Shown: positions 37,037 through 47,654 of the stretch, piece by piece | Layout: each line of letters starts with the position of its first letter | How positions within the stretch are numbered: position 1 is the stretch's first letter | Source: Pteria penguin | Lineage: Eukaryota; Mollusca; Bivalvia; Pterioida; Pteriidae | DNA: 64,000 nucleotides | NCBI GenBank assembly: GCA_035048485.1 | Contig: CM068581.1 | Coordinates: 9,127,430 to 9,191,429 of the forward strand | Reading direction: 5' to 3' | The notes under the pieces: model-generated | Databases searched by the model: none | What the model was told of the DNA's origin: nothing | What the model saw: only the letters and a program-made list of their open reading frames with translations | Translations under genes and position numbers: made by a program

Positions 37037-37350
37037 ATATATATGTCCATCCCCAGCACGATATTGTATGGTATATGTTGTGATATATATGTCCATCACC
37101 AGCACGATATTGTATGGTATATGTTGTGATATATGTGTCCATCCCCAGCACGATATTGTATGGTATATGTTGTGATATATATGTCCATCACCAGCACGAT
37201 ATTGTATGGTATATGTCCATCCCCAGCACGATATTGTATGGTATATGTTGTGATATATATGTCCATCCCCAGCACGATATTGTATGGTATATGTTGTGAT
37301 ATATATGTCCATCCCCAGCACGATATTGTATGGTATATGTTGTGATATGT
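37037..37350. repeat. 46-bp minisatellite, 7 copies
   Basis: The landmark TCCATC(C/A)CCAGCACGATA recurs at 37046, 37092, 37138, 37184, 37216, 37262 and 37308: 46-bp spacing except one 32-bp step where 14 bp (a TTGTGATAT-type part) is missing. Because 46 is not a multiple of three and the unit has few stops, ORFs open in several frames on both strands (for example 36995-37321 and 37188-37490); these are artefacts. Confidence 0.96.
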
Positions 37351-38799
37351 TTAAATCTGCCGGAGAAAAAAGGGAAAATTAATTTAACTTGAAAGTGGTC
37401 AATTATTGAAAATGACGTAAACAATGTATAAAGTTGTAAACTAACTATACTATGCCAAATGCAAGGACACAGAAGACAGCTAAAAGTCAAGAATTAGCTA
37501 TTATACATACATATTAACAAAAATGATTAGATTAAAGATAATTATATTCAAAGATGGAGCACTAAAGTCCGCTTTTCACATCTATATTTTTGAAAAGTGT
37601 TACTTTTGAAGAAAAAAAGTGTAGCAAACAACAGTAAATATAAAAACATACAAAGGTGATATGCATAATATGACTAACCGGAGTTAAGGATGTAAACAAC
37701 GTAAACAATGCACAACAAATTCTGCAATATAAAGAATGTCATGAAAAGCAAAATTATATGGTCTTTCATGTATCCTAACATGCAATAGAAAAAAGAAATG
37801 CTGTTAATGTCTGCATTTCTAAAGCATTGACAGGAGACCGAAAAAAAAAAACTGTAGTAAATAACAATAAAATTCAAATGAAAAAAAAACAATGATTAGA
37901 CAAAAATACTTTAGTAAAAGACAGTGAAACAATAAAAAAAAAAAAAAAAAACAGACAAAATAACATACGAAGTTACAAAATACAGCAGCAAACAACAGTA
38001 TAGTTAAAACGAGTGTGTTCCACTGGTCTAACTTCGGTAATTGGCATTGCGCATTGAAATAATTATGAAGAAAATATCTTTATTGTGTGCTGTTCTGTCT
38101 GTGCTGACTGTTGTCATACGACTTAGTCGGATATCTCAGTGCTGTCTTTTACCTAGCTCTGTAGTGTAAGTTGTATCTTATCAAAGGTTTACGTGCTAAA
38201 ATCATGTTGTTCAAATCAGTTATCAATGTTATTGATGGACAGCTAAGTACATTGTGAAACTCCATAATGACTTAACTGAAACCAATGATTTGTACTTGAG
38301 AAGGAAATTATGTTTTCTGTTTCACGAGAACCGCCGCAGAACAGTTAAAGTTTATTTCCCTTGAGACAGCTTTTGTTAAGTAGAGTCACTTTTGACAAAT
38401 GAAGTTGCTAAATTCATATTAATGTTCGCCGGCTATCAGTAGTAAACGCGGTATTTGCGTTCGATTGTCTGGCCAGAAGACAAATAATATCAAATAAGTT
38501 TTTTTTTTTCTAAATGCACACATATCTTAATAATCAGGTTATTCAATCAAGTCCGTTGTACATTTATCTAAATGAAGTGATGTAAGCTGCTTTTTTTATT
38601 TAGACACAAACCAGTTCATTATACGAGGCGAGAATCCGAGTAAGCTAATTACCGTGAGACAAACACCGAACATTTGATACTTTTGTGATTTATTGTAGTC
38701 TCTCTCAATGAATAATTGAGAGATTTACTGGGGGATTTGTCTTATTCTATAACAATAGATTATGCTTCTAAAGATTGATGGTTTGTAACACAGAGTACG
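37351..38799. other. A-rich spacer with poly-A tracts
   Basis: No gene recognised. An A17-18 run lies near 37933-37950, and a T run near 38500. ORF 37674-37892 (minus) is F/I/Y-rich and unassigned. Confidence 0.55.
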
Positions 38800-39489
38800 T
38801 GAACTTAGTATTGGGAGGGATAAGCACTGCAGTACACGGTCTAAGCACTGAGTAGTGGGTGTAATAAAAACGGAAATATACATGCATATCAAGTCTATAC
38901 ACTGAGTAGTGGGAGTAATAAACACGGAAGTACATGCACATCAAGTCGACACACTGAGTAGTGAGAGTAATAAGCACGGAAGTACATACATATAAATCTG
39001 TAGACTGAGTAGTGGGAGTAATAAGCACGGAAGTACATACACATCAAGTCGACACACTGAGTAGTGGGAGTAATAAGCAGGGAAGCACATACACATAAGT
39101 CTGTACACTGAGTAGTGGGAGAAATAAGCACGGTAGTACACACACATCAAGTCTATACACTGAGTAGTGGGAGTAAAAGCACGGAAGTACATGCACATCA
39201 AGTCGACACACTGAGTAGTGGGAGTAATAAGCACGGAAGTACATACACATAAGTCTGTACACTGAGTAGTGCGAGTAATAAGAACGAAGTACATGCACAT
39301 CAAGTTTATACACTGAGTAGTGGGAGTGATAAGCACGGAAGTACATACACATCAAGTTTATACACTGAGTAGTGGGAGTGATAAGCACGGAAGTACATAC
39401 ACATCAAGTCGACATACTGAGTAGTGGGAATAATAAGCACGAAGTACATGCACATCAAGTTTATATACTGAGTAGTGTGAGTAATAAGT

Positions 39490-39678
39490 ATATTGATTGA
39501 TTTTTGTTTTACGTCACACCACGAATATTTCACGTATATGGTGACGGCATCTGCCTGATGCGGGGCCTCGGTTTTTACTGTCTCATCCGAAAGACATGAC
39601 ACCGGCATGACCAGAGCGGGACTCGAACCCTGGCCTCCCGATCAGGAGTCCGACGCGATACCACTAGGCCACGCCGGC
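39490..39678 (-). mobile_element. tRNA-headed SINE in the 52-bp array, copy A (internally deleted)
   Basis: Read on the minus strand it has the tRNA-like head GCCGGCGTGGCCTAGTGG (box A-like), a box B-like GGTTCGAGTCCC, then TCATGTCTTTCGGATGAGAC, and a tail with GACGTAAAAC and CAAT repeats. Relative to the fuller copy at 48935-49203 it lacks about 80 bp between two GCCCCG motifs. It sits between AGTAATAAG repeat segments of the array. Confidence 0.88.
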
Positions 39679-40310
39679 TTAGGAGTAATAAGCAGGGAAG
39701 TACATGCACATCAAGTCGACACACTGAGTAGTGGGAGTAATAAGCAGAGAAGTACATACACATAAGTCTGTACACTGAGTAGTGTGAGTAATAAGCACGA
39801 AGTACATGCACATCAAGTCTATACACTGAGTAGTGGGAGAAATAAGCACGGAAGTACATGCACATCAAGTCGACATACTGAGTAGTGGGAGTAATAAGCA
39901 GGGAAGTACATACACATAAGTCTGTACACTGTGTAGTGGGAGTAATAAGCAGGGAAGTACATGCACATCAAGTTTATACACTGAGTAGTGGGAGTGATAA
40001 GCACGGAAGTACATACACATCAGGTTTATACACTGAGTAGTGGGAGTGATAAGCACGGAAGTACATACACATCAAGTCGACATACGGAGTAGTGGGAGTA
40101 ATAAGCAGGGAAGTACATACACATCAAGTCGACACACTGAGTAGTGGGAGTAATAAGCAGGGAAGTACATACACATAAGTCTGTACACTGAGTAGTGTGA
40201 TTAATAAGCACGAAGTACATGCACATCAAGTTTATACACTGAGTAGTGTGAGTAATAAGCACGGAAGTACATACACATAAGTCTATACACTGAGTAGTGG
40301 GGGTAATAAG

Positions 40311-40499
40311 TTTATTGATTGATTGATTGTTGTTTTACGTCACACCACGAATATTGCACATATATGGTGACGGCATCTGCCTGATGCAGGGCCTCGGTTT
40401 TTACTGTCTCATCCGAATGACACCGGCATGACCAGAGCGGGACTCGAACCCCGGCCTCCCGATCATGAGTCCGACGCGATACCACTAGGCCACGCCGGC
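40311..40499 (-). mobile_element. tRNA-headed SINE in the 52-bp array, copy B
   Basis: Same orientation, same internal deletion and the same junction with the array (CGCCGGCTTAGGAGTAATAA) as the copy at 39490-39678, about 821-826 bp away. It differs by a further 5-bp loss (CCGAATGACACC against CCGAAAGACATGACACC) and more CAAT tail units. The two are therefore duplicates of one insertion event, not two insertions. Confidence 0.88.
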
Positions 40500-41635
40500 T
40501 TAGGAGTAATAAGCAGGGAAGTACATGCACATCAAGTCGACACACTGAGTAGTGGGAGAAATAAGCACGGAAGTACATGCACATCAAGTCGACATACTGA
40601 GTAGTGGGAGTAATAAGCAGGGAAGTACATACACATAAGTCTGTACACTGAGTAGTGTGAGTAATAAGCACGAAGTACATGCACATCAAGTTTATACACT
40701 GAGTAGTGTGAGTGATAAGCACGGAAGTACATACACATCAAGTTTATACACTGAGTAGTGGGAGTGATAAGCACGGAAGTACATACACATCAAGTCGACA
40801 TACTGAGTAGTGGGAGTAATAAGCACGGAAGTACATGCACATCAAGTCGACACACTGAGTAGTGTGAGTAATAAGCACGGAAGTACATGCACATCAAGTC
40901 TATACACTGAGTAGTGGGAGTAATAAGCACGGAAGTACATACACATAAGTCTATACACTGAGTAGTGGGAGTAATAAGCACGGAAGTACATGCACATCAA
41001 GTCGACATACTGAGTAGTGGGAGTAATAAGCACGGAAGTACATACACATCAAGTTTATACACTGAGTAGTGGGAGTGATAAGCACGGAAGTACATACACA
41101 TCAAGTCGACATACTGAGTAGTGGGAGTAATAAGCACGGAAGTACATGCACATCAAGTCTATACACTGAGTAGTGGGAGTAATAAGCACGGAAGTACATA
41201 CACATCAAGTCGACATACTGAGTAGTGGGAGTAATAAGCACGGAAGTACATACACATCAAGTCTATACACTGAGTAGTGGGAGTGATAAGCACGGAAGTA
41301 CATACACATCAAGTCGACATACTGAGTAGTGTGAGTAATAAGCACGGAAGTACATACACATTAAGTGTATACACTGAGTAGTGTGAGTAATAAGCACGGA
41401 AGTACATACACAACAAGTCTATACACTTAGCAGTGTGAAACATAAGCACGGAAGTACATACACATCAAATCTATACACTGAGTAGTGGGGGTAATAAGCA
41501 CGGAAGTACATGCACAACAAGTCTATACACTGAGCAGTGGGAGTAATAAGCACGGAAGTACATACACATCAAGTCTATACACTGAGCAGTGGGAGTAATA
41601 AGCACGGAAGTACATGCACATCGAGTCTGAACACT

Positions 41636-42385
41636 GCGTGCAGACTGTTAAGATTACAAGCTATGTAAAAGAAGGAAGTAAAGCGAAGGGAATCTAAGTA
41701 TCAAGTAAGATCATTATGCTGTATTTCTGAGTTAAACAAATTGCTGTTTCTTCACAATTATATTAATTTAAGAGTGAATCAAAGAGTGATTGAAACAAAA
41801 ATCAAATACAAAATCTACACAGAAAGAGTAGACTCGCTGTGTGGAAGACAGTTCATTTCAGAACAAGATGTGTTGTCTTATAATTGAAGTAAATACAAGA
41901 GAAATCGAAGTAAGTGCAGTTCATAAAACAAGATTTTGAAATGAAGATATGAAAATAACTGGGTTTATATTTGCACTGTATGTATTGATGGTCCCCCTAT
42001 GTTTTTGGATAGTCAGAGTGATCACTATCAAATTTCAGGTCATCTAACAAAGACCACATTTAAATTTAGACTTCTGGCCCTTCATCAGTTTTTATGCATA
42101 TGTTCTGTGTAAGCCCAAGTGGCCACGGTTTGGCTTTGGTTCGTAATGAAATGAACGTCCATCTGTAATTTCTTTCAGTACATACCTAAAGTTTACCGGA
42201 ATTTGTCATTTATTACATTACAGTTTTAGAGCACGTATGAGTAGCGTCTAAAAAGTGAGCAGTGATATTTTAAGTTTTTGTGCACGTCGAAGTGGACCTT
42301 TAGAATGTTTCATTTCTAATTTGAACATCATCTTAATGTTTTAAAGGAATATAGTACGCGCGATAAAACAAAGTCGGTAACATTA
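41636..42385. other. AT-rich spacer
   Basis: No gene or element recognised between the 52-bp array and element 3B. No ORF above the small-noise level. Confidence 0.55.
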
Positions 42386-43250
42386 TTAGTCCTCTACCGG
42401 CATCGCCGAAGGGGACTATAGGTTTGCACTCCGTCCGTCTGTCCGTCGGTCCGTCAGTCCGTCAGTCACACTCACGTTTTCCGGAATTTTTTTCTAAACG
42501 CTTGTAGATATTCATCCAATTTTTGGTGTATGAGTCTACCACCATGAGTTACAGATCAAGTTCGAGTTACGTTTCGGTCCACTGATTTTTGACGGAATTA
42601 CGGCCCTTGGAATTAGAAAATTTCTTTAAAATGGCAGTTTTCCGGACTTTTTTTTCTAAACGCTTGTAGATATTCATCCAATTTTTTTGTGTGTGAGTAT
42701 ACTACCATGAGTTACAGATCAAGTTCAAGTTTCGTTACGGATGGAATTACGGCCCTTGGAATTAAAAAATTTCTTTAAAATGGCAGTTTTCCGGACTTTT
42801 TTTTTCTAAACGCTTGTAAATATTCATCCAATTTTTGGTGTGTGAGTCTACCTCCATGAGTTACAGATCAAGTTCGAGTTCCGTTTTGGTCCACTGATGT
42901 TTGACGGAATTACGGCCCTTGGAATTAGAAAATTTCTATAAAATGGCAGTTTTCCGGACTTTTTTTCTAAACGCTTGTAGATATTCATCCAATTTTTGGT
43001 GAGTGAGTATACCACCATGAGTTACAGATCAAGATCGAGTTTCGTTACGGTCCACTGATTTTTTACGGAATTACGGCCCTCGGAATTAGAAAATTTCTTT
43101 AAATGTTGTGATCAAATACTTAACTTGCTGGCAGCTTGAAAGACAGTATGTTGTGTGTGTGTAGCTGTGTGTGTGTTTTGTGGGTCCTAGTTTTCTATTT
43201 GCCGGTAGGGGACTTAGTATTGCCTAAGCAATACTTTCAGAATACTTGTT
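42386..43250 (+). mobile_element. Family 3 rolling-circle-like element, copy 3B
   Basis: Starts TTAGTCCTCTACCGGCATCG with GGGGACTATAGG, then GTCCGTCTGTCCGTCGGTCC. The core has four copies of about 150-163 bp: TTTTCCGG landmarks at about 42477, 42639, 42789 and 42951. It ends TGCCGGTAGGGGACTTAG, hairpin ATTGCCTAAGCAAT, CTTGTT. The 5' CTACCGGCA is an exact complement of the 3' TGCCGGTAG. Compared with 3A it carries two more core copies. ORF 43136-43372 starts in its TG-rich tail and is not a gene. Confidence 0.87.
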
Positions 43251-43956
43251 ATTATGTAAAAATTTTTTTAGCAAAGTGGATTATTTTTTTTGAAAAATGC
43301 CAAAAAAGAAAAAAGGCCCACAAAAGGAAAACAAAATCGAGTCGAAGCACCATGGAAATAAAATTTAGATAAAATCAGAATTAAAGGTTTTTATTCAATG
43401 GATTTATGTATTTATGTAAATTGAATTTAAATATATACATGTACGCACATGCGAAAAATTTGTGTGTAAAGAGACCAACATGAAAAAATTTTCAAATCGA
43501 AAGCATGGACATGGTATTCTTGAAGTCGGACTGATCACATGACCTAATTCTCATCATATTTGTTCGGGAAAAGTCTCGGGATTTATCATCACTTTCTACG
43601 AAGAATCCGATATTTTGAAATCTTATTTTTGCAAACTGCGGTTATATAAAATTTGAAGAAGGAAAGAGAGTCAATCGTCGTAAGATTCCTCAATGAATTT
43701 CAAAAGTTTTAAGACACATTTAGCTCTTGTGCTTATAATATAATTCAGCAAAGTTGCATTACGGTCTATGATAAACACCGAGTTTTCTCCACCAGGCCAT
43801 CCTCGGAATGTTTCGGGGATTATCTTCATTTAGATCTTAGTGAAACAACAACAACAACAACAAAAAAGCGTACCACTTTACCTTGCGAAGAATATATACT
43901 ATATATGGGAGATATATAATGACATACTTTATAAACCTTTCAGAATCCCTAAAATG
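43251..43956. other. AT-rich spacer
   Basis: No gene or element recognised. It contains an ACA trinucleotide run near 43846-43863. Confidence 0.55.
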
Positions 43957-43963
43957 ACATTCC

Positions 43964-44131
43964 TTGGCTTGGTGTAGTGGTTAAGCGCTTGGCTTGCGAT
44001 GCCGACGATCCGGGTTCGATTCCCGGATTGCGCCACTATGTTTAAGAGGTTGGTTACCTCCTGCTTCCATGTCGCGATATAAATGAAATATTGTTGAAAG
44101 CGACGTAAAACACCAATCAACCAACCAACCA
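43964..44131 (+). mobile_element. tRNA-Arg-like-headed SINE with exact 7-bp target duplication
   Basis: The head has box A-like TGGTGTAGTGG and a perfect box B GGGTTCGATTCCC. The anticodon-arm region TTGGC-TTGCGAT-GCCGA would give a GCG loop triplet (arginine-like), but the acceptor stem does not pair, so it is not a tRNA gene. The body CCTGCTTCCATGTCGCGA leads to GCGACGTAAAACACCAATC and a CAAC/CCAA tail. ACATTCC flanks it on both sides (43957-43963 and 44132-44138), a clean target-site duplication of LINE-type retrotransposition. The minus-strand 92-codon ORF at 43929-44207 is not coding. Confidence 0.88.
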
Positions 44132-44551
44132 ACATTCCGGCAAAACACACAGTGCGATCTTTATAACAAACGATCAGTTTATATTGTCGACGTATAAAAG
44201 CGTTCAATGTGGATGTGTAACACGTAGTCCGATAGAGATAAAATTGTGCAAAACGTAAGTTGTAACTATTACAGGAATTTGAGATACAAAATACGGTTTT
44301 ATTATATTAGCTAACCATGATTATTTATATTATCAAAATTACATTATTTATTTTGGAAATCACAAATCCCCGGTGGCAATATAACATGTAAACGCGTGAA
44401 ACGAACTAATCATAATTATGACGGCTTTCGAGACGAGTTTTCTCTATAGTATGAAAATCTCATCGACAACTCTTTGTTTAATACCTGCGAAATTACGAAA
44501 GGTGTTAGCCTGTATTGAGTAGGTATTTAACCCCAGATTGCGGGATTTTTG

Positions 44552-44662
44552 GTATAGGAGAACCGAGTATCGCTCCATTCCTTAAAAATAATGGAGCAGA
44601 GGCCCCGAAGGGCCCGAGTCCCATTGCTTTTAAGGAATGGAGCGATACGAGGACATTCTCCG
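44552..44662. repeat. Fold-back (snapback) sequence, stem about 20-30 bp
   Basis: The left arm GTATCGCTCCATTCCTTAAA (44567-44586) is the reverse complement of 44629-44648 (TTTAAGGAATGGAGCGATAC). Outside it GGAGAA (44557-44562) pairs with TTCTCC (44656-44661). The loop contains a second hairpin, GGCCCCGAAGGGCC (44601-44614). It may be a fold-back transposon or MITE remnant. Confidence 0.8.
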
Positions 44663-45076
44663 ACTTAAAATCCACCCATTGAGTACATTGATGCCTTGCC
44701 TATACAATTATATATTGTATGAAGTATTGATTTGATCTCATGCTTACTCAGTTGTGAAATAGTGGACAGGTCATTTAAGGTGACCATTCAATTGCTTAGT
44801 GTGAAGGCTGCTCCGTCTGCAGTAAGATAGAAATTTTTCAACGTCGAAGAAGTGTTTCTAACACGAAATGCATTTTCAAAGACGGTTCCCGAAAGCGATT
44901 ATGACACTGATCATATCATTGGGGATATGTTGTCGACTTTTAAACTATGTGTGATAAAGTGTAGCCGATTTATGCTCCTCTGTGTTCAGATATAAGTGAT
45001 GATTGGGATGACGAGTTACTTATCCTCACTGCTGAGAAAGTGTGACAAATTTCGCCCATTTTGTTGGAATTTATTT

Positions 45077-45118
45077 AATCAGGGACGTATATATCTAAAG
45101 ATATATACGTCCCTGATT
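45077..45118. repeat. Perfect 20-bp inverted repeat with a 2-nt centre
   Basis: The left arm 45077-45096 (AATCAGGGACGTATATATCT) and right arm 45099-45118 are exact complements separated only by AA. Outside, the flanks do not continue the palindrome; ATTTAAT-like sequence lies on both sides. It can form a cruciform or RNA hairpin. It does not match the ends of the other families here. Confidence 0.95.
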
Positions 45119-45194
45119 TAATTTAATCCGAATTAAGTGTACATGTATTGCTATCGTCTTTTCGCTTGCAGCTAAGGCAATATGTTTTTATTGG

Positions 45195-45390
45195 TTTAAG
45201 AATGGAGAGGATCGAACGGTGGGGGAGGTGGTAGTTCTAGGAGGGTTTGGTGGCTTAAAACCCTCCTCCCAGGCTATCGATGTTTTTTAAATAAGATTTT
45301 GAAGAACATGGGAAAAAGGTACCATCCCTCATTCCCCATTGGATCCGCTATTACCGCCATCGTTCAGACCTCTCCATTCCATAGAGTGAC
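45195..45390. repeat. Imperfect inverted repeat, 25-bp arms
   Basis: GAATGGAGAGGATCGAACGG near 45202 is nearly complementary to CGTTCAGACCTCTCCATTCC near 45361-45380. A smaller hairpin lies inside: AGGAGGGTTT (45239) against AAACCCTCCT (45259). Part of the same fold-back-rich stretch as 44552-44662; TTAAAATCCACC near 44666 is also mirrored by GGTGGATTTTAA near 45396. Confidence 0.65.
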
Positions 45391-45529
45391 GTCACTGGTG
45401 GATTTTAACTTGAATTCAGTCTGCACACTAGGTTAATTTCAGTACAGTATTATTACAAAGAATTCTGGTCTATCACTGATGATGTTAGTATGTGTGTGTT
45501 TGTCCGTTTGTATCTTGTTTAATTTTTAT

Positions 45530-45785
45530 TGAAGCTAATTTACAAAAATAAGAAGGATCACAGACTTGGTACTTTGCATAAGAAATGACTTTGATATTTT
45601 CTTTTGATTTCAGATTTAATCATATCAGTTTGACCTATATGTCATGACTGAGTCACATATTTAAATTTTTCTCAGAACTTAAAAGGTCTATAATCTTGAT
45701 ACTTGGCGTGTAAGATAATTTTGTTACGTACTTTTGATTTCAGGTGAAACAAGTCAGTGTATCCTACATTTCATGGCTGAATGGT
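45530..45785 (+). repeat. Degenerate 130-bp tandem pair, possible element core
   Basis: CTTTTGATTTCAG occurs at 45601 and 45731, each preceded by TTGGTACTTTGC or TTGATACTTGGC and followed by CATGACTGA or CATGGCTGAATGG. Core units of this length are usual in rolling-circle-like elements, but no intact ends could be set. A GTCCGTTTG with CTTGTTT lies just upstream (45502-45523). Confidence 0.45.
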
Positions 45786-45789
45786 TTTT

Positions 45790-46186
45790 GTTATGCCCCC
45801 GGAATCAACGATTCGGGAGCATCTAGGATTTTGGCCTATCTGTTTGTCTGTGGCAAAAAAACCTCTTACATTCGTTAAACTTTAACATTGGTTATAATTT
45901 TTGAATAATAAGAAGAAGGGCTTTTATATTTCACACGTGTATTCCTTGAGACAAAACCTTTCCATTGTTTCAATGATTTTTGTTTTGGACTTCACGGCTT
46001 TAATTGTAACCTTTGACCTACACTTCAAAACATTTAACATTTGAAGCGTAAGAAGTAGGGCTTTCGTATTTCACATATGTATTCTCATTGGATGGGGTGT
46101 AATCAAGATAGAGAACATTTCAAAATTTGCCTTATTTGGACAAATTTGCCGCCGGGGACATTCATGATTCACAAACACATCTTGAA
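45790..46186 (+). mobile_element. Family 4 rolling-circle-like element, copy 4A
   Basis: Starts TTATGCCCCCGGAATC with a local hairpin (ATGCCCCCG against CGGGAGCAT). The interior has two degenerate core units (GGGCTTTTATATTTCACAC and GGGCTTTCGTATTTCACAT). It ends GCCGCCGGGGACATTC, a hairpin around TGATTCACAAACACA, and CTTGAA in place of CTTGTT. GGGGACAT mirrors the 5' ATGCCCCC. Seven bases after its end family 2 copy 2A begins. Confidence 0.75.
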
Positions 46187-46192
46187 TTTTTA

Positions 46193-47243
46193 TTATACGC
46201 CCGTCGAAAGACGGGACGTATTATGGTATGTCGATGTCCGTCTGTCCGTCCGTCCGTTATGAAACGCGATAACTTGAATAAACGTCAGCTGTATTTCATG
46301 AAACTCAAACAGAATGCTTAAATAGTCTAGAGGAAGCCGCCTTTCGATTTTTAGCAAATTCTGTTTTGTCATTCCGGAGTTATGGGACTTGAATATAATT
46401 TTTACTATGAAAAGATGCTATGGAATGCGATAACTTAAATAAATGTCAGTTGTTTGTCATGAATCTCATACCGAATGCTTAGATAATATAGGGGAAGCCG
46501 CCTTTTGATTTTGAGCAAATTCCATTTTGACAATCCGGAGTTACGGGACTTGGATTTCATTTTTACTATGAATAGATGCTTTGGAACGCGATAACTTGAA
46601 TAAACGTTAGTTGTTTTTCATGAAACTCATACAGCATGCTTCGATAATGTAGAGGAAGCCGCCTTTTGATTTTGAGCAAATTCCGTTTAGTCGTTCCAGA
46701 GTTATGGGACTTGAATTTTATTTTTACTATGAAAAGATGCTATGGAACGCTATAACTTGAATAAACGTCAGTTGTTTTTCATGAAACTCATACAGAATGC
46801 TTAGAAAATGTAGGAGAAGCCGCCTTTCTATTTGGAGCAAATTCCATTCTGTCGTTCCGGAGTTATGGGACTTGGATTTTATTTTTACTATGAAAAGATG
46901 CTATGGAATGCAATAATCTAAGTAAATGTCAGTTGTTTTTCATGAAACTCATACAGAATGCGTAGATAATGTAGGGGAAGCCGCCTTTCGATTTTAAGCG
47001 TATTCCGTTTCGTCATTCTGGATTTATGGGACTTGGATTTTATTTTTGCTTTTAGTTTTGAGGAAATTCCACTTTGTCGCTACAGAGTTATGGGACTTGG
47101 ATCTCTCTTTTTTGGATTTCAATATTTCAGAAAAGTATTACCAAAGAGACCCAAGTTTGGGGATAACAAAACCATACGTTCACATTGATCCCGTCCAAAG
47201 TAAGCGACGGGCGTATTAAGCCACGTTAGGTGTTGCTCTTGTT
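46193..47243 (+). mobile_element. Family 2 rolling-circle-like element, copy 2A
   Basis: Starts TTATACGCCCGTCGAAAGAC with the hairpin CCCGTC-GAAA-GACGGG, then GTCCGTCTGTCCGTCCGTCC. The core repeats about five times at about 161 bp: CGATAACTTGAATAAACG-type landmarks near 46266, 46427, 46588, 46749 and 46910, with GGGGAAGCCGCCTTTCGA and GAGTTATGGGACTTGGAT in each. It ends AGCGACGGGCGTATTAAG, then GTTGCTCTTGTT. GACGGGCGTA is the exact complement of the 5' TACGCCCGTC. Short ORFs at 46077-46321 cross its 5' end and are not genes. Confidence 0.88.
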
Positions 47244-47359
47244 TTATTTATTTTTTTTCATAATTGTTTTTAGAATATAATCATTTTTGCACTTTTTATG
47301 TAATTTCTTTGATTTTCTCATTGACATTATTTTCTCTTATGTTGCTTTTAATGCTTTAA

Positions 47360-47541
47360 TTTTATTTAGTGATAGGACTTTCATATTGCACATGTATATT
47401 CCTTGTGATAAGACCTTTCCGTCGGTACCAAAATTTTGGTCTTGTGACCTTGACCTTGGAGTTGGACATAGTTTTAGGATAACAGCTTATACAGATAAAG
47501 TTGCCTGCGGAAGCATTTGTATTTCACACATACGTCTTGTT
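47360..47541 (+). mobile_element. Family 4 element, 3' fragment 4B
   Basis: The core-like GATAGGACTTTCATATTGCA, CATGTATATTCCTTGTGA and GTGACCTTGACCTTGGA lead to GCCTGCGGAAGCATTTG, TATTTCACACATAC and GTCTTGTT, which parallels the 3' end of 4A. The 5' part is missing. The 105-codon ORF at 47287-47604 is built from this repeat and is not a gene. Confidence 0.65.
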
Positions 47542-47654
47542 CTCAAAGTTTTAGAACTATCTTTACAGTCTGTCAAATCCCTTTTTATTCATAAGCGTCA
47601 ATGACTCTGTATTACTACTGTTAGATATGGTGAGTGCAGTGGTAGCTGAGTTTA

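Larger units (their letters stand above)
38800..41635. repeat. 52-bp minisatellite array with two embedded SINE copies
   Basis: About 50 copies of a 51-52-bp unit centred on ACTGAGTAGTGGGAGTAATA, then AGCACGGAAGTACATRCACA and TCAAGT. The segment after TCAAGT comes in types TCTATAC, CGACAC, CGACATAC and TTTATAC, plus a 51-bp type with ATAAGTCTGTAC, and these alternate in a loose higher-order pattern. Last units (41390-41635) are more diverged (ACTGAGCAGTG). Two minus-strand SINE copies interrupt the array. Numerous minus-strand ORFs of 60-136 codons with repeated LITPTTQC-type text are the unit read in its three frames. Confidence 0.96.

Noticed and set aside
36995..37490. ORFs of 60-108 codons on both strands
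   Set aside because: 46-bp minisatellite artefacts, open in several frames at once.
38725..41033. Many overlapping minus-strand ORFs with LITPTTQC repeats
   Set aside because: The same 52-bp unit read in three frames; two of the ORFs even run through the embedded SINE.
43964..44035. Possible tRNA-Arg gene
   Set aside because: Good box A and B, but the acceptor stem does not pair and the unit continues into a SINE body and tail with a target duplication.
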